64,000 nt of DNA from Kibdelosporangium banguiense (lineage in GTDB: Bacteria > Actinomycetota > Actinomycetes > Mycobacteriales > Pseudonocardiaceae), in NCBI RefSeq assembly GCF_017876405.1, contig NZ_JAGINW010000001.1, positions 2,741,203 through 2,805,202 of the forward strand, read 5' to 3'. How positions within the stretch are numbered: the stretch's first letter is position 1; each line of letters begins with the position of its first letter. Below are positions 43,006-53,995 of the stretch, one piece after another. A program made the translations under genes and the position numbers. Under the pieces are notes generated by a model that saw only the letters and a list, made by a program, of their open reading frames with translations, was not told where the DNA came from and ran no database searches.

Positions 43006-43959
43006 ATGCGACTGTCGGTGGTGGTGCCATGCTTCAACGAGGAAAACGGCCTCGCGAGCCTGCATGAAGTGCTGGCGGACGTGTTGCCCTCGGTGGCGCC
43101 GGATTTCGAGATCCTGCTGGTCGACGACGGCAGCACCGACGGCACGCTGGCGAAAATGCGAGCGCTGGCCGCGTCGGATCCGCGTGTCCGCTTCGTGGCG
43201 CTGAGCCGTAACTTCGGCAAGGAATCGGCCATGCTGGCCGGGCTTTCCGAGGCGAAAGGCGATGCGGTCGCCATTATGGACGCCGATCTGCAGCATCCGC
43301 CGGAGCTGCTGCGCCGGATGATCGGCCTGCTGGAAACCGGCTACGACCAGGTGGTCGCCCGCCGGGACCGCAAGGGCGACGGCCGGATGCGCAGCCTGAT
43401 CTCCAAGACCTACTACCGGACGATGAATCGCCTGGTCGACGTGCGATTGCGGGACGGCGAAGGCGACTTCCGGGTGCTGACCCGCCGAGCGGTGGACGCC
43501 CTGCTGTCGTTGCGGGAGTACAACCGGTTCTCCAAGGGCCTGTTCGCCTGGATCGGGTTCGACACCGCGGTGATCGACTACCAGAACGTCCAGCGGCAGG
43601 CCGGCAGTAGCAAGTGGACGTTCGGCAAGCTGCTCAACTACGGCATCGACGGGGTCGTCTCGTTCAACAACCGGCCCCTGCGCCTGGCCATCTACCTGGG
43701 GTTGCTCGTCACGCTCCTGGCGTTCGGCTATGCCGGGTACGTGGTCGTCGACGTCCTGGCCAGCGGCGTCGACGCGCCCGGCTACGCCACGCTGATGGTC
43801 GGTGTCGCCGGCCTGGGCGGGCTGCAGCTGCTGTTCCTCGGCGTGATGGGCGAGTACGTCGGCCGGATCTACTACGAGTCGAAGCGCCGGCCACATTTCC
43901 TGGTCAAAGAGACAAGCGACACACGGGTCTCCGTGGTGGCAGGAGCGGAGCGCGAGTGA
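43006..43959 (+). CDS. GtrB-like polyprenyl-phosphate glycosyltransferase
   Basis: 317-aa GT2 enzyme of the DPM1/GtrB type. The N-terminal catalytic domain has LSVVVPCFNEENGLASLHEV, LLVDDGSTDGTL, ALSRNFGKESAMLAGL and AIMDADLQHPPEL (DxD type). Two C-terminal helices (LAIYLGLLVTLLAFGYAGYV, GLGGLQLLFLGVMGEYVGRI) anchor it. It should charge undecaprenyl phosphate with a single sugar for transfer outside the cell. ATG 43006 has GGGGGAA upstream. Its stop overlaps the start of the YfhO-like gene (GTGA), so product and next protein act together. Very clear family match. Confidence 0.9.
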   Translation: MRLSVVVPCFNEENGLASLHEVLADVLPSVAPDFEILLVDDGSTDGTLAKMRALAASDPRVRFVALSRNFGKESAMLAGLSEAKGDAVAIMDADLQHPPELLRRMIGLLETGYDQVVARRDRKGDGRMRSLISKTYYRTMNRLVDVRLRDGEGDFRVLTRRAVDALLSLREYNRFSKGLFAWIGFDTAVIDYQNVQRQAGSSKWTFGKLLNYGIDGVVSFNNRPLRLAIYLGLLVTLLAFGYAGYVVVDVLASGVDAPGYATLMVGVAGLGGLQLLFLGVMGEYVGRIYYESKRRPHFLVKETSDTRVSVVAGAERE

Positions 43960-46094
43960 ACCGGCGCTGGGTCACGCCGTTGGTGCTGTGCGTGTTCGTC
44001 GCGCTGGTCGCGCAGATCCCGCTGCTGCATGACCGGTTCTTCTACATCGTCGACGACAGCGCGGCGCAGTTCGTGCCCATGTGGCGGCGAATCGGGGAGC
44101 AGCTGCTGAGCGGGCACTTCCCCCTGCTTGACCTGGACTCCTGGGTCGGCGGCAACATCGCCGGGGAGGCCCTGTTCGGGGTGTGGAACCCGGTCAACCT
44201 GATCGACTACCTGCTGGTGACCCGGATCGACGACCTCGGGATCGCCGCGGCCGTGGTCAAGACCCAGTTCCTGGTGATCATCGCGCTCGGCGTCTACCTG
44301 TTGTGCCGGGAGTACGGCGCGGCGAAGTGGGCCGCCTTCGGGCTGGCGGTCGCGCTGCCGTTCAGCGGGTTCATCCTGTATTTCCAGGCCTCGACCTGGG
44401 CCGCCGGGCTGATGACGTTCGCCTGGGTGCCTTACGTCTGGTGGTCGGCGCGCAAGGTGGCGCGCGGGACGCTGCGGCCGGTCTGGGCGTTCGTGTTCGG
44501 TGTTCTGTGCGTCACGGCAGGCAATCCGTACGGCATCCTGGCGATCTTGGTGATCTACGTCGCACTGCTCGTGGAGTTCCGCCAGATGCGGCTGGTGCTG
44601 GTCGGTATGTCCGTTCTGGCGGTGGCGCCGCTGGTGTTCCTGCCGCTGCTCGGTGCCGCCGCGGTCGGCGCCCGTGGCGGGATGACGCTCTACAACGCCG
44701 GCGAGTTCACGCCACGGATCAACGATCTGCTGGCGCTCAGCATGCCGAGCCATCTGCCGCAGATGCGCGTCTTCGACTCGAACGTGAACTGGTTGCTGGT
44801 CCCGGCCACGTACTTCGCGTGGTTCGCGGTGCCGGTGCTCGCGTGGCTCGACTGGGGTGTGCTGCGGCAGCGTCGCCGTGAACTGACCGCCGTGTTCGTG
44901 ATCACGGGTACGTATCTCGTGTTCTGCCTGGCGCCCTCGCACATCTGGATGTTCCGCTGGCCGATCCGCAACATCGAAAACCTCCTGCTCGGCGTGTCCG
45001 TGTTGCTCGCCGTGCTGCTGTCGGCAGGGCTGCGGACCGATTTCTTCCGGCGGCGTGCGTTGATCACCGGTGGTGCGCTGCTGGCCGGGATGTACCTGTC
45101 GGTCTCGACCTGGCCGAAGTTCTCCCTGCGGCACGCCGTGAGCCTGGTGGTGCTGGTCGCGCTGACGTCGTTGCTGATTCTGGCCGCGCGGCGCGGCAAG
45201 GTGCGCTGGCAGGCCATGGTGCTGGCCGGTGGCACCGCGGGTGTGCTGTTGCTGCAGACCACGTGGATGCCGGCCAACTACTCGGTCACGACCGGGTATC
45301 CGATTCCGGGTGTGCACTTGCCTTATCAGGGAACGGTCGCGCAAGTCGCCGACGTGAACATCCCGGCCAAGCAAGGAGTGGTGTTCGGCAACGGCTATGC
45401 GGCGGCAGGCGTACCCAGCCTTATGGCGTACACCGGGGTCGGCTATGTGAAGTACAGCAAGGCCTTGTGCCAGCAGCATTGGGGCACATGCCGCGAGGGT
45501 TACGACAAACTGTTCGCACCCGTTCAGGGCAACCTGTCCATCGCCGATCTGACCAAGGTCGAAACCGTTGTGGTGCAACGCAAGCTCGTCGACCCGGAAC
45601 CGCGGCCGGGCTGGCACGTCGAATCGCAGACCGACCAGCTCAAGGTCTTCCGCCGCGACACCCCGCTGGCACCCGGCCGGGTCAGTGCGTCGCACGGCGC
45701 CACAGTCGATGAGGACATTGTGGACGGAAACCGGGACGAGCGGGTCAGGTACCACCTGTCCGGCGGACGCGCCGAGCTGACGTTCGCGCGGCTGAACTGG
45801 CCGGGTTACCGCGCCGAGGTGAACGGCAAGCGGGTACCGGTCCGGGAAGGCCCGGCCGGTGTGATGGTGGTGGATCTGCCCGAGGGCGTCGAGTCCGGTG
45901 AGCTGCGGCTTTCCTGGACGCCACCGGGTTTCCTGCTCGGCATCGGCAGCGCGATCGCGGGTCTGGCTCTTGCGCTGGCACTAAGCTGGCGGCGTGAGAA
46001 ACGTCCGCACTCAGCTGATCCGATACCAGGACCGGACCGGGAAAGTCCACATCGGACTGACCGAGGGCGAGAACATCAAGCCGTTGCCGGGTGA
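43956..46094 (+). CDS. YfhO-like membrane glycan-modifying protein
   Basis: 712-aa protein with about 12-13 helices in the first 470 residues and one at the end. The first extracytoplasmic loop, [20 protein letters not shown], contains the acidic pair typical of GT-C enzymes. The region 490-680 is extracytoplasmic and ends with [18 protein letters not shown] and [20 protein letters not shown], hallmarks of YfhO-family proteins, which transfer sugars to cell-wall polymers such as lipoteichoic acid. Coupled to the GtrB-like gene (GTGA), so it probably uses the polyprenyl-P-sugar made there. Its 3' end contains the start of the FAH gene in another frame (101-base overlap). Confidence 0.83.
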   Translation: MNRRWVTPLVLCVFVALVAQIPLLHDRFFYIVDDSAAQFVPMWRRIGEQLLSGHFPLLDLDSWVGGNIAGEALFGVWNPVNLIDYLLVTRIDDLGIAAAVVKTQFLVIIALGVYLLCREYGAAKWAAFGLAVALPFSGFILYFQASTWAAGLMTFAWVPYVWWSARKVARGTLRPVWAFVFGVLCVTAGNPYGILAILVIYVALLVEFRQMRLVLVGMSVLAVAPLVFLPLLGAAAVGARGGMTLYNAGEFTPRINDLLALSMPSHLPQMRVFDSNVNWLLVPATYFAWFAVPVLAWLDWGVLRQRRRELTAVFVITGTYLVFCLAPSHIWMFRWPIRNIENLLLGVSVLLAVLLSAGLRTDFFRRRALITGGALLAGMYLSVSTWPKFSLRHAVSLVVLVALTSLLILAARRGKVRWQAMVLAGGTAGVLLLQTTWMPANYSVTTGYPIPGVHLPYQGTVAQVADVNIPAKQGVVFGNGYAAAGVPSLMAYTGVGYVKYSKALCQQHWGTCREGYDKLFAPVQGNLSIADLTKVETVVVQRKLVDPEPRPGWHVESQTDQLKVFRRDTPLAPGRVSASHGATVDEDIVDGNRDERVRYHLSGGRAELTFARLNWPGYRAEVNGKRVPVREGPAGVMVVDLPEGVESGELRLSWTPPGFLLGIGSAIAGLALALALSWRREKRPHSADPIPGPDRESPHRTDRGREHQAVAG
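45982..45987 (+). promoter_or_regulatory. -10 element inside the YfhO-like gene
   Basis: TAAGCT, six bases, then GTG 45994 of the FAH-family gene. The promoter is entirely inside the preceding coding sequence. Confidence 0.58.
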
Positions 46095-46881
46095 GATCGC
46101 CGGCGTCCTGCGGACCCGCGTCGAGGACATGCCGTCGGTGCTCGATCGGTCAGGCCCGGAAATCCCGGCTTCGGACGTGCGCCTGCTGCCGCCCATCGAC
46201 GGCCGTATGGAGGTATGGGCAGCGGGAGTGACGTACTCCCGCTCCCGAGACGCACGCGTCGAGGAAACCACCGAACGCACTGTCTACGACCGGATCTACG
46301 AGGCCGAACGGCCCGAACTGTTCTTCAAGGCGCCGGCTTGGCGCGTGGTCACCGACGGGGAGCCCATCGCGGTCCGCGAGGACTCCGCGATCAACGTCCC
46401 CGAACCCGAACTCGGTCTGGTGGTCAACGCCTTCGGTCAGATAGCCGGCTATGTCGTGGTCAACGACGTCAGCTCCCGCTCCATCGAAGGCGACAACCCG
46501 CTCTACCTGCCCCAGGCCAAGGTCTACGCGGGCAGCTGCGCCATCTCCGCCGGAATCGTGCCCGCCTGGCTCACCTCGCCGGACGCCCTGGAGATCGCCA
46601 TGCAGGTCCTGCGCGGCGGCGAGACCGTCTTCGAAGGCCGGACCTCCACCGCGGAATTCCACCGCCCTGCTGCGGGCCTGGTGCCGTATCTCACCGAATG
46701 GCTGGAGTTCCCGGACGGTGTGATCCTTTCGACCGGCACCGGGATCGTCCCCGAAATCGACTTCGACCTGCGCCCCGGCGATACGGTCGTGATCAGGATC
46801 GCCGATGTCGGCACCCTGGCCAACACTGTGCTCAGCACTCGGGAATGGATCAGCGCGCGGGGCATGTTGCCTGGTACATGA
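45994..46881 (+). CDS. Fumarylacetoacetate hydrolase family protein
   Basis: 295-aa protein of the FAH superfamily. Conserved parts are [51 protein letters not shown] with the acidic metal ligands, [20 protein letters not shown] and [18 protein letters not shown]. Members hydrolyse C-C bonds of diketo acids or decarboxylate/dehydrate sugar acids. GTG 45994 is leaderless and starts 101 bases before the end of the upstream gene. Its stop overlaps the reductase start (ATGA). A sugar-acid or aromatic-acid substrate is possible; nothing decides it. Confidence 0.85.
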   Translation: MRNVRTQLIRYQDRTGKVHIGLTEGENIKPLPGEIAGVLRTRVEDMPSVLDRSGPEIPASDVRLLPPIDGRMEVWAAGVTYSRSRDARVEETTERTVYDRIYEAERPELFFKAPAWRVVTDGEPIAVREDSAINVPEPELGLVVNAFGQIAGYVVVNDVSSRSIEGDNPLYLPQAKVYAGSCAISAGIVPAWLTSPDALEIAMQVLRGGETVFEGRTSTAEFHRPAAGLVPYLTEWLEFPDGVILSTGTGIVPEIDFDLRPGDTVVIRIADVGTLANTVLSTREWISARGMLPGT

Positions 46882-47882
46882 GCATCACTGCCAGGGAGAT
46901 CAGGCTTGCGTCGCGGCCGGTCGGCGAGCCACGACCGGAGAACTTCGAGCTGGCCGAGATCCAGCTGCCGGAGCTGGAATCAGGCCAGATCCTCGTGCGT
47001 AACCAGCGGTTGAGCGTGGATCCGTACATGCGGGGCCGGATGAACGACGTGAAGTCCTACGTGCCGCCGTATCAGGTCGGCAAGGCCATGGACGGTGACG
47101 CGGTCGGCGAGGTCGTGCAGTCCACGGTGGCGGATTTCGCCGAAGGCGACACAGTTGTGCACGGCCTGGGCTGGCGTGAGTACGCGGTCGTGGATGCCAA
47201 GGACGCCAGGAAGGTCGATCCGGCCGCGGCGCCGCTGAGCTCGTATCTCGGCGTACTGGGCATGCCGGGTATGACCGCGTACATCGGGATCGTGCGGATC
47301 GCCGAGGTCAAGGCCGACGACGTCGTCTTCGTCTCCGGTGCCGCGGGGGCAGTGGGGTCGGCCGCGGGCCAGATCGCGCGGCTGCGTGGTGCATCGAAGG
47401 TGATCGGCAGTGCCGGCTCGGCTGAGAAAGTCCGGTATCTGAAAGAAGAACTGGGCTTCGACGAGGCCTTCAACTACAAGGACGGCCCGATCGGCGAGCA
47501 GCTCGCCAAAGCCGCGCCGGACGGCATCGACGCGTACTTCGACAACGTCGGCGGCGATCACCTGGAAGCCGCGATCGACAACTTCAACAACTACGGCCGG
47601 ATCGCCATGTGCGGCTCGATCTCGCGCTACAACGCCACTGAACCGCCGCCCGGGCCGCGCAACCTGGGCAAGATCGTCGGTTGGCGGCTGCGGGTGCAGG
47701 GCTTCCTCGTGTTCGACCACGACGACCTGATGCCGGACTTCACTCGTGAGGTCGGCGGCTGGGTCCGTTCCGGCGAGGTGAAGTACACCGAGACGATCGT
47801 CGAGGGCTTCGAGAACACCCCGCAGGCGTTCATGGACATGCTCGCCGGCGCGAACACCGGCAAGATGGTCGTGAAGCTCTAG
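46878..47882 (+). CDS. MDR-family NADP-dependent oxidoreductase
   Basis: 334-aa zinc-free medium-chain reductase of the leukotriene B4 dehydrogenase/CurA type. Features are [33 protein letters not shown], the cofactor loop [37 protein letters not shown] and [20 protein letters not shown]. It reduces enone double bonds with NADPH. ATG 46878 overlaps the FAH stop. Its TAG lies in the palindrome CTAG (47879-47882), which also encodes the stop of the convergent purU gene. Confidence 0.88.
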   Translation: MSITAREIRLASRPVGEPRPENFELAEIQLPELESGQILVRNQRLSVDPYMRGRMNDVKSYVPPYQVGKAMDGDAVGEVVQSTVADFAEGDTVVHGLGWREYAVVDAKDARKVDPAAAPLSSYLGVLGMPGMTAYIGIVRIAEVKADDVVFVSGAAGAVGSAAGQIARLRGASKVIGSAGSAEKVRYLKEELGFDEAFNYKDGPIGEQLAKAAPDGIDAYFDNVGGDHLEAAIDNFNNYGRIAMCGSISRYNATEPPPGPRNLGKIVGWRLRVQGFLVFDHDDLMPDFTREVGGWVRSGEVKYTETIVEGFENTPQAFMDMLAGANTGKMVVKL

Positions 47883-48739
47883 AAAACAACAGTCTTGTTG
47901 CCGTGCACGAGAACGCGGTTCTCCAGGTGCCAGCGCAGGCCTCGGGCGAGCACGACCTTCTCGATGTCACGGCCTTTGCGGACCATGTCGGGCACGCCGT
48001 CGGCGTGCCCGACGCGGATCACGTCCTGCTCGACGATCGGGCCCGCGTCGAGGTCCGCGGTGACGTAGTGGCAGGTCGCGCCGACCAGCTTCACGCCGCG
48101 AACGTGCGCCTGGTGATACGGCTTCGCGCCGATGAACGACGGCAGGAAGCTGTGGTGGATGTTCAACGCCCGCCCGGCCCACTCCTGGCACAGCGACGAC
48201 GGCAGGATCTGCATGAACCTGGCCAGCACGATCGCGTGCGGCTCGTGCTCGGCGACCAGTGAGCGGACCTTCTCGAACGCGGCCTCCTTGTCGTCCTTGG
48301 GGAACGGCACGTGGTGGAACGGGATGCCGTGCGCCTGGGTGATGGACGCGAGATCGAGGTGGTTGCCGATCACCGCGCGGATGTCCACGTCCAGCTCGCC
48401 GGACGCGACCCGGCCGAGCAGGTCGTAGAGACAGTGCCCTTCCCTGGACACCAGCAGCACGGCGCGGCGGCGCTCGCCAGTGTCAGTCACCGTCCAGTCG
48501 CCGCCCAGCTCGGCGGCCACTTCGGCGAACTGGGTGCGTAGCGCGTCGATGCCGAACGGCAGCGAGTCGGCCAGGACCTCCTGGCGGGTGAAGAACCAGC
48601 CGGTGTCCTGGTCGGTGTGGTAGGCCGCCTCGACGATCCAGCCACCGGCGTCGGCCAGGAACTGCGAGATCCGGGCGACGATCCCGGTCCGGTCGGGGCA
48701 GCCGAAGGTGATCACGTACCGGCGTTCGGGCTGGGTCAT
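47879..48739 (-). CDS. purU: Formyltetrahydrofolate deformylase
   Basis: 286-aa enzyme that hydrolyses 10-formyl-tetrahydrofolate to tetrahydrofolate and formate. An N-terminal ACT domain (YVITFGCPDRTGIVARISQF, LADAGGWIVEAAYHTD) is followed by a formyltransferase-like domain with the catalytic trio Asn-His-Asp in NIHHSFLPSF and HYVTADLDAGPI. The length is normal. I chose ATG 48739; GACACT with a six-base gap precedes it, so it may be leaderless. The frame is open upstream but within the neighbouring gene's region. Confidence 0.93.
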   Translation of the reverse strand: MTQPERRYVITFGCPDRTGIVARISQFLADAGGWIVEAAYHTDQDTGWFFTRQEVLADSLPFGIDALRTQFAEVAAELGGDWTVTDTGERRRAVLLVSREGHCLYDLLGRVASGELDVDIRAVIGNHLDLASITQAHGIPFHHVPFPKDDKEAAFEKVRSLVAEHEPHAIVLARFMQILPSSLCQEWAGRALNIHHSFLPSFIGAKPYHQAHVRGVKLVGATCHYVTADLDAGPIVEQDVIRVGHADGVPDMVRKGRDIEKVVLARGLRWHLENRVLVHGNKTVVF

Positions 48740-48753
48740 CGCGACAGTGTCTC

Positions 48754-49485
48754 TCAGCCGCCGTGGACAGCCTGAAGCAGCTCGACCCGGCCGCTCGCGA
48801 TCGCTGTGCTTGGCCGCTTCCACGCCGCCCGGTACACCGCGTCGGCGGTGCCGACCAGGTTGGCGTCGGCGTGCGTGGCGGAGTCCTCGACCGGGCCGTA
48901 CTTCACCACTCCGCGCTCCGCGTGCAGGACCCAGGCTTTGCCCGCGTCGGCCGCGTGCAGCAGGACTGTGCCTTCGACGGTCACCTCAGGCCGCTTCACC
49001 CGGGCCCGGAACTCCGACATCCTGAGCACCTCGTCGATGCCGTCGGCGGCGAACTTCGAGCCGAACATCAGGGTGGGCACCTTCTCCAGCCGGGCGTGTT
49101 CGGCGTCCAGCCGGTGGATCGCGGTCTCGTGCGCCTGGCGGCGTGCCCACCAGCCGGCCGACGCCAGCTCGGGGACGAATCCCCATACCTGCTTGGCCGG
49201 GTCCGCGGCGGCCAGCCGGGCCAGCAGCGTGGTCCGCTGCTCGTCCCACCACGCCAGCAGCTCGGTCCAGTCCTCCGGCGGCGTGGCCCGCGCCGGCCGG
49301 TCGTCGATCGACCTGGTCAACGCCTCACCGGCCATGTTGTGCACGACCGCCATGTGGCCGACCAGGTCCTTGACCGTCCATTCCGGACACGTCGGCACCG
49401 GTGCGGACGGCCCGGCGGCCACCACCGCCTGCCGCATCGCTTCGGCCTGCTCGACGATGTGTGCGAGAAAAGTCTCGTGATCCAC
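48754..49485 (-). CDS. Mycothiol-dependent maleylpyruvate isomerase family protein
   Basis: 243-aa protein of the TIGR03083 / DinB-like mycothiol-dependent group. Metal ligands are visible as His in LVGHMAVVH and His in RRQAHETAIHRLDAE, and PTCPEWTVKDL is the family opening. Such enzymes use mycothiol as cofactor or leaving group; mshA in the same window shows the organism makes mycothiol. The C-terminal part (SCP2-like) follows. GTG 49485 appears leaderless (TAGGCT, seven bases). Substrate unknown. Confidence 0.83.
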   Translation of the reverse strand: MDHETFLAHIVEQAEAMRQAVVAAGPSAPVPTCPEWTVKDLVGHMAVVHNMAGEALTRSIDDRPARATPPEDWTELLAWWDEQRTTLLARLAAADPAKQVWGFVPELASAGWWARRQAHETAIHRLDAEHARLEKVPTLMFGSKFAADGIDEVLRMSEFRARVKRPEVTVEGTVLLHAADAGKAWVLHAERGVVKYGPVEDSATHADANLVGTADAVYRAAWKRPSTAIASGRVELLQAVHGG

Positions 49486-50310
49486 TCAGTCGAGCCTAGT
49501 GGTTGCCACCGCGTCCCACGAGAGGGTTACTTCGCCGAGCCGCCACCGGCGCCTGGTGTCCAGTACGGGCCAATCATTTGCAGCCAGCCGCCGCACGGTC
49601 TCCACCCAACGGGCCCGTGGGCCGAACGGGCTCATCGGCGCGGCCGCGGCCCAGTGCGCGTCCATCGCGGTGAGCAGATCGTGGACCCGTTCGCCCGCGA
49701 CGTTGTGGTGGATCAAGGACTTGGGCAGCCGTTCGGCCAAATCGGACGGTTGGGATATGTCGGATGGCAAGCACGCCAACGTGAACGTCTGTGGCCCGTC
49801 GTGGGTCAGCGTCACCCAGCAGCAGCGCCGGCCGATCTCGTCACACGTTCCCTCGACGAGCAGACCACCTGGAGCGACGCGGGACAGCATCGTCGTCCAT
49901 GCTGCCGCGGCATCCTCCTCTGTGTACTGACGCAACACATTGAAAGCACGCAGCACCATCGGCCGCGCACCGGCGAGCTCGAAACCACCACGGCGAAACT
50001 CCAGCCAGGGCGGGTCGGTCGCGGGTTTGGCCGCCTCGACGCGTTCCGGATCCAGCTCCAAGCCGAGAACGCGGACGTCTTTGCGGACCGCGCGCAGCCG
50101 GTGTGCGAGCTCGACAGTGGTCACTGGCGACGAGCCGTATCCCAGGTCGACTACGAGTGGGTCGGCCGCGTCCCGCAATACCGAGGCCACCCAAGGCGTC
50201 CCGGCGATCCACCGGTCCACTTTGCGCAGCCGGTTCGGGTTGGTGGTGCCCCGGGTGGGTACCCCCAGCGCACGGGCCCGGCCGGCCGCTAGCCGCGGTG
50301 TGCGAGCCAT
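49486..50310 (-). CDS. Class I SAM-dependent methyltransferase-like protein
   Basis: 274-aa protein with a Rossmann-like SAM-binding core: PLVVDLGYGSSPVTTVELAH is motif I, VLGLELDPERVEAA gives the acidic loop, and GGFELAGARPMVLRAFNVLR and VAPGGLLVEGTCDE follow. Acceptor unknown. I chose ATG 50310, which overlaps the end of the DUF2505 gene by 22 bases; the upstream frame to 50427 is antisense-like. It is followed at once by the mycothiol-enzyme gene, whose promoter overlaps its stop. Confidence 0.72.
   Translation of the reverse strand: MARTPRLAAGRARALGVPTRGTTNPNRLRKVDRWIAGTPWVASVLRDAADPLVVDLGYGSSPVTTVELAHRLRAVRKDVRVLGLELDPERVEAAKPATDPPWLEFRRGGFELAGARPMVLRAFNVLRQYTEEDAAAAWTTMLSRVAPGGLLVEGTCDEIGRRCCWVTLTHDGPQTFTLACLPSDISQPSDLAERLPKSLIHHNVAGERVHDLLTAMDAHWAAAAPMSPFGPRARWVETVRRLAANDWPVLDTRRRWRLGEVTLSWDAVATTRLD
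49493..49498 (-). promoter_or_regulatory. -10 element, leaderless mycothiol-enzyme mRNA
   Basis: TAGGCT on the minus strand, seven bases, then GTG 49485. It lies inside the last codons of the methyltransferase gene. Confidence 0.55.
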
Positions 50311-50789
50311 TTCTCGGTGAACGTGGCCTCGTTGGCCAGCAGCTTGACCACCTGCTCGCCGATCGACTTCTCGATTTTCCCGCCGACGAGCGGAATGCTC
50401 ACCTTGACCTCGAGCGAGGTCACCCATTCGGAGCCACCATCCGCGGCGTCCATGTCGGACAGCCGCATCGTGCCGTTGATCTCACCGGGAACCCCGTGCA
50501 CGCTCGCCTTGACCGTGCCGGTCTGATCCGGCCGCCAGGTCTCAGTCCGGTGAACGACCAGGTCGCCCTTCAGCAGGGTTCGGACAGCTGAGGGAAGATG
50601 TTCGGCGGCAAGCCCCTGGCGTAGCCGATACGTCACCGTGCCTGCCGACTCCGTGCGGTCTTCGACAGCCGCGTTTGTGCCGCCCAGAGCCTCGAGCCGG
50701 TCGGTCAGGAACGCCGGATCGACGATCGCGGCGTAGACGGCGTCGGCCGGCGTGGCGAACCTCGCCCGGTGCTCCATACGGCTAGGCAT
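50289..50789 (-). CDS. DUF2505 protein (Rv0481c-like)
   Basis: 166-aa START/SRPBCC-like protein of the DUF2505 family: MEHRARFATPADAVYAAIVD opens the fold and FLTDRLEALGG, GTVKASVHGVPGEINGTMRL and SIPLVGGKIEKSIGEQVVKL follow, as in Rv0481c of M. tuberculosis, which likewise diverges from murB. It probably binds a hydrophobic ligand. I chose ATG 50789 because TAACCT lies seven bases upstream; ATG 50777 is an alternative. The start is only 26 bases from the murB start. Confidence 0.82.
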   Translation of the reverse strand: MPSRMEHRARFATPADAVYAAIVDPAFLTDRLEALGGTNAAVEDRTESAGTVTYRLRQGLAAEHLPSAVRTLLKGDLVVHRTETWRPDQTGTVKASVHGVPGEINGTMRLSDMDAADGGSEWVTSLEVKVSIPLVGGKIEKSIGEQVVKLLANEATFTEKWLAHRG

Positions 50790-50796
50790 GAACCGG

Positions 50797-50806
50797 AGGT
50801 TACCGT
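50797..50806. promoter_or_regulatory. Overlapping divergent -10 elements for DUF2505 and murB
   Basis: On the minus strand TAACCT (50802-50797) is seven bases from ATG 50789; on the plus strand TACCGT (50801-50806) is eight bases from GTG 50815. The two hexamers share the TA at 50801-50802, so RNA polymerase could open only one at a time. Confidence 0.55.
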
Positions 50807-50814
50807 TGACGCCT

Positions 50815-51903
<1,089 letters not shown>

Positions 51904-51980
51904 GCAGGATCACATTAGGTGCACCGGGGGCCTTTTTGTGCGTCTTTACCTGTAGATGGCTGCGATAGACGGAGGTTGAC

Positions 51981-53153
51981 GTGGGAGCAGGACGAAGAAC
52001 GGTTCTAGGTGCGTTCCTGCTTTCGAGCGTCCTCGTCATCGCCGGGTGCTCCTCCTCGGAGCCCGGCACCCCGAACGCCGCAGGTGAGGCACCCAAGGAA
52101 GGCGAGGTCGCGGCCAAGGCGAAGATCGTCGCCGACCCGGCCGCCGACGCCAAGGACGTCGAGGTCCTCAAGCCGATCAAGATCTCGGTGACCGAGGGCG
52201 AGCTGACCGAGGCCGCCGTCACCAACCCCGAAGGCAAGAAGGTCGAAGGCGTCATCGCGCCCGACAAGCTGAGCTGGACCAACTCCGAGCGCCTCGGGTA
52301 CGGCAAGACCTACACCTACGCCGCCAAGGCCAAGGGCAGCGACAACAAGGAAGTCGAGCTCAAGGGCAGCTTCACCACGATGACCCCGGCCAAGCAGATG
52401 CGGGCCACGGTCAACCCGGTCGACAACGCCACGGTCGGCGTGGGCATGCCGGTGAGCGTGAAGTTCGAGGCCGCCCCCAAGGACAAGGCCGCCGCCGAGA
52501 AGGCGCTGAAGATCGAGACGACGCCCAAGGTCGAGGGCGCGTGGGCGTGGATCTCCGCGACCCAGGTGGACTGGCGGCCCAAGGAGTACTGGCCGGCCGG
52601 CACCAAGGTCAACGTCGCGGCCAACCTCTACGGCGTCAACTACGGCAACGGCTACGGCAAGGCCGACGTGACCAGCAAGTTCACCATCGGCCGCAATCAG
52701 GTGCTGAAGGTCCACACGCCTGACCACAACCTCAAGGTGTACCGCGACGGCGCGGTCACCGCGACCTACCCGTCCAGCAATGGCAAGGACGGCGACCCCG
52801 AGCTGAACACGCCCAACGGCACGGTCATCGTGATGACCAAGGAGCCGATCGGCGACTTCTCCAACCCGAAGTACGGCTACACGAACGTCAAGAAGAAGTG
52901 GTCGCTGCGGATCTCCAACCACGGTGAGTACCTGCACGAGAACATGGAGAACGCCGCCAACATCGGCAAGGCGAACACGTCACACGGTTGTGTGAACCTG
53001 CTGGAGAACGACGCCAAGGCGCTGTTCGACTCCGCGCTGATCGGCGACCCGGTCGAGGTCACCGGTTCCAAGTCCAGCTTCCCCACCACGTCGGACGTCA
53101 ATGATTGGCTGTTCTCGTGGGACAAGTGGAAGACGATGTCAGCGATCAAGTGA
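51981..53153 (+). CDS. Lipoprotein L,D-transpeptidase
   Basis: 390-aa lipoprotein: signal helix and lipobox IAGC (Cys about 23). Two Ig-like domains follow (about 60-140 and 145-245), then a YkuD catalytic domain with the motif TSHGCVNL: His335 and catalytic Cys337. It makes 3-3 peptidoglycan cross-links as in mycobacterial Ldt enzymes; the counterpart next to murB in M. tuberculosis is LprQ/Rv0483. GTG 51981 has GGAGG six bases upstream. The stop overlaps the next gene's GTG. Confidence 0.92.
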   Translation: MGAGRRTVLGAFLLSSVLVIAGCSSSEPGTPNAAGEAPKEGEVAAKAKIVADPAADAKDVEVLKPIKISVTEGELTEAAVTNPEGKKVEGVIAPDKLSWTNSERLGYGKTYTYAAKAKGSDNKEVELKGSFTTMTPAKQMRATVNPVDNATVGVGMPVSVKFEAAPKDKAAAEKALKIETTPKVEGAWAWISATQVDWRPKEYWPAGTKVNVAANLYGVNYGNGYGKADVTSKFTIGRNQVLKVHTPDHNLKVYRDGAVTATYPSSNGKDGDPELNTPNGTVIVMTKEPIGDFSNPKYGYTNVKKKWSLRISNHGEYLHENMENAANIGKANTSHGCVNLLENDAKALFDSALIGDPVEVTGSKSSFPTTSDVNDWLFSWDKWKTMSAIK

Positions 53154-53995
53154 CGCTTCACCAGGTCACCGGGGGAAACGGTGTCCGCTTGGCCGTGCGT
53201 ACGGCCGGGCCCGCCGGGGCTCCGGCGATAGTGCTGCTGCACGGCTGGGCGCAGTCCGGCGCAGCGTTCTCCGCGCAGCTGGGCGACCCGAAACTGACCG
53301 AGAAGTACCAGGTCGTAGCGCCTGACCTGCGTGGACACGGCGCCTCGGATGTGCCGGACGTCACCGGCGGCTACGACGACTCCGAAGCCTGGGCAGACGA
53401 CGTTGCGGCTGTGCTCGACCTCGTCGGCAAACCGGCGGTGCTTCTCGGCTGGTCGTACGGCGGAGCCGTGATCACGGACTACCTGCGGGCCTACGGCGAC
53501 CAGGACCTGGCCGGGATCGTGTTCGCCGCGGCGGCCACGGAGGTCGGCCGTGGTCGGCCGGGAGCGCAGCCGGGCAGCGCGATGATCTCGGTGATGCCGT
53601 ACGTCAACCTCGAGGATCTGGACTCGGCCACCCGCGGGTTCACCGAGTTCGTCCGGGGCATGTCGGAGATCCATCTGCCCGGGGAGATCACTCAGCGGAT
53701 CGTCGGGGACTCGCTGCGGGTGCCGTGGCAGGTCCGTCGCGCCCTGCTCAGACGCACTCTGGACAGCTCAGGCGTGCTCGCGTCGATCACCGTGCCGACC
53801 CTGGTGGTGCATGGACGGTTGGACGCTGTCGTCGATCCGGCTGTGGCGGAGTACACCCATGGGAAGATTTCCGGTGCTGAATTGCGTTGGTTCTCCAAGA
53901 CAGGGCATATGCCCTTCGCCGAACGCACCGAGGAGTTCGACGACATGCTGCTGGAGTTCGCCGGCCGGGTCCTGACCAGGGAGGCCCAAGAGTGA
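53150..53995 (+). CDS. Alpha/beta hydrolase
   Basis: 281-aa alpha/beta-hydrolase of the epoxide hydrolase / haloperoxidase-like type. [10 protein letters not shown] is the oxyanion motif, [10 protein letters not shown] the nucleophile elbow (Ser), [10 protein letters not shown] the acid, and KTGHMPFAE the His. It is soluble. GTG 53150 overlaps the transpeptidase stop, and its own TGA overlaps the mshA start, so ldt-hydrolase-mshA-YbjN form a coupled run. Substrate unknown. Confidence 0.83.
   Translation: MTLHQVTGGNGVRLAVRTAGPAGAPAIVLLHGWAQSGAAFSAQLGDPKLTEKYQVVAPDLRGHGASDVPDVTGGYDDSEAWADDVAAVLDLVGKPAVLLGWSYGGAVITDYLRAYGDQDLAGIVFAAAATEVGRGRPGAQPGSAMISVMPYVNLEDLDSATRGFTEFVRGMSEIHLPGEITQRIVGDSLRVPWQVRRALLRRTLDSSGVLASITVPTLVVHGRLDAVVDPAVAEYTHGKISGAELRWFSKTGHMPFAERTEEFDDMLLEFAGRVLTREAQE

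Noticed and set aside
41353..43896. 847-codon minus-strand open frame
   Set aside because: It runs antisense to the GtrB gene and in another frame of the PIG-L gene. Composition is low-complexity and no domain is visible.
43872..45755. 627-codon minus-strand open frame
   Set aside because: Antisense of the YfhO-like gene; full of Gln/His/Arg with no domain or start signal.
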